This document shows positions 5,285 to 6,394 of a stretch of DNA of 6,394 bases, one piece after another. The stretch covers positions 1-6,394 of the forward strand of contig JAOZPY010000166.1 in NCBI GenBank assembly GCA_029932495.1, in the 5' to 3' direction. Each line of letters starts with the position of its first letter. Position 1 is the stretch's first letter. This DNA comes from Desulfobacterales bacterium. Its GTDB lineage: Bacteria > Desulfobacterota > Desulfobacteria > Desulfobacterales > JAFDCJ01. The notes under the pieces are model-generated. The model saw only the letters and a list, made by a program, of their open reading frames with translations, was not told where the DNA came from and made no database searches. The translations under genes and the position numbers were made by a program.

Positions 5285-6394
5285 TCAGGGTTTTGATTTC
5301 GCCTCTTGCTGCAGTTCGTTTAAAAAATTTAGTGCTTCCAAAGGGGTCATCCGCGACAGATCGGCCCTCTGCAGTTTATCCAAAATAATATTTTCAGTTT
5401 TTCCAAACAGATCCAATTGTACTGGGGAGTGCTTCGACATTTGGTTATCATCGCCTTCCGGCACATAGTCAGATAGCCCGGAGTGCTCCTGTTCGATGCC
5501 GGCCAGGATTTTTTTGGCACGCTGAATTACTTGGGCGGGAATTCCGGCCAGTCGGGCTACCTGGATCCCATAGCTCCGATTGGTGCCGCCTTCCACGAGT
5601 TTTCTTAAAAAAATTATTTCATCATTCCATTCTTTGACCGCAATGTTGAAATTTTTTACCCGTTCTTTGGTGCGCGCAAGTTCCGTTAACTCGTGATAAT
5701 GGGTGGCAAAAAGCGTTTTAACTCCCCTGCCCCCCAGATCGTGCAAGTGCTCTGCCACGGCCCAGGCGATGCTCAGTCCGTCAAAGGTACTGGTTCCCCT
5801 GCCGATTTCATCCATGATCACCAAACTGTCTGCGGTGGCGTTGTTCAGGATGTTAGCGGTTTCCTGCATTTCCACCAGAAAAGTGCTCTGGCCGTGGGAA
5901 AGATTGTCCAGGGCGCCGACACGGGTGAAAATTCGGTCCGTTATGCTGATGGAGGCTTTGGCGGCAGGAATAAATCCCCCCATCTGAGCCTGTATAACCA
6001 TCAACGCCACTTGGCGCAGCACCGTCGATTTTCCGGCCATGTTCGGGCCGGTAATGATCAGTACCTGGTTTTGATGGTTGTCGAGCTGAATGGTGTTAGG
6101 GACAAAGCGTTCACCGGTGATCATTTTTTCAACCACCGGGTGGCGTCCGTCAGTGATGGAAATAACACCGTCAGTGGTAATTTCCGGCCGGTGGTAATCA
6201 TTCTGGGCAGCAATTTCAGCCAGGTTGGTCAGGCAATCAAGTTGTGCCAGGAAACGGGCCGCATTCAAGATGTACGAGCTTTTGCGGGTGACATGCCCCC
6301 GGATTTCATTAAATATTTCATATTCCAGAGCCGCGCGTCGATCTTCAGCCCCCAAGGCCTTCATTTCAAAGGTTTTCAACTCATCGGTGATATA
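5285..6394 (-). CDS. mutS: DNA mismatch repair protein MutS, C-terminal part (N-terminus outside the window)
   Basis: MutS binds mispaired bases and recruits MutL in an ATP-dependent way. The frame is open to the window edge, giving 369 visible residues, less than half of a usual MutS of about 850-900. It begins with YITDELKTFEMKALGAEDRR, the conserved region that continues the clamp and lever segment. The ATPase domain has Walker A GPNMAGKST (about 116-124 of the visible part), the signature segment DNLSHGQSTFLVEM, Walker B LVIMDEIGRGTST with D195/E196, and the switch ATHYHE. The helix-turn-helix for dimerisation (GIPAQVIQRAKKIL) follows at about 284-297. QLDLF (about 326-330) looks like a sliding-clamp binding motif, and a short C-terminal helical segment ends the protein. 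The motifs indicate MutS1 rather than MutS2: there is no Smr domain, and the mutS1-type tail is present. Confidence 0.97.
   Translation of the reverse strand, partial: YITDELKTFEMKALGAEDRRAALEYEIFNEIRGHVTRKSSYILNAARFLAQLDCLTNLAEIAAQNDYHRPEITTDGVISITDGRHPVVEKMITGERFVPNTIQLDNHQNQVLIITGPNMAGKSTVLRQVALMVIQAQMGGFIPAAKASISITDRIFTRVGALDNLSHGQSTFLVEMQETANILNNATADSLVIMDEIGRGTSTFDGLSIAWAVAEHLHDLGGRGVKTLFATHYHELTELARTKERVKNFNIAVKEWNDEIIFLRKLVEGGTNRSYGIQVARLAGIPAQVIQRAKKILAGIEQEHSGLSDYVPEGDDNQMSKHSPVQLDLFGKTENIILDKLQRADLSRMTPLEALNFLNELQQEAKSKP

Overview
The window is bacterial chromosome with a housekeeping and metabolic character. Five genes lie on the minus strand (mutS, an amidase, an EamA transporter, an enoyl-CoA hydratase and a small membrane protein). 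A truncated TPR gene on the plus strand converges on them. The gene content and the architecture of the amidase (signal peptide, duplicated helical repeats, AMIN, Amidase_3) suggest a deltaproteobacterium (Desulfobacterota, perhaps Desulfobacterales). The degenerate intergenic repeats also fit that group, from memory. This taxonomic call is an inference and was not tested by any search.

Layout. 1-615 (+): C-terminal part of a membrane-anchored TPR protein. 616-726: convergent gap with hairpins and a heptad repeat. 727-984 (-): two-helix membrane protein. 1042-1833 (-): crotonase-family enoyl-CoA hydratase with all key residues. 1834-1990: gap with a structured repeat (copy A) and a weak promoter candidate. 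1991-2884 (-): ten-helix EamA/DMT transporter, whose start codon overlaps the stop of a possible 16-codon leader ORF. 2885-3029: gap with a third degenerate heptad tract. 3030-5084 (-): secreted N-acetylmuramoyl-L-alanine amidase. 5085-5284: gap with a good sigma-70-like promoter, repeat copy B and a heptad array that runs into the amidase start. 5285-6394 (-): C-terminal 369 residues of MutS, including the ATPase domain and a probable clamp-binding motif.

The genes do not form one obvious pathway. They cover mismatch repair, peptidoglycan hydrolysis, solute transport and acyl-CoA metabolism. Promoter-like sequences directly after the mutS and EamA stops suggest that the amidase and the hydratase each have their own transcript, with the repeat elements in the 5' leaders. 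The hydratase and the small membrane protein are 57 bases apart and probably co-transcribed.

I found no CRISPR, mobile element, tRNA, rRNA or defence or biosynthetic cluster. The most unusual content is between the genes: a dispersed element in two copies (44 of 55 aligned columns identical by hand) that can fold into nested stem-loops, and three degenerate tandem arrays of 7-base units sharing the ending GTTC, all in the same orientation.
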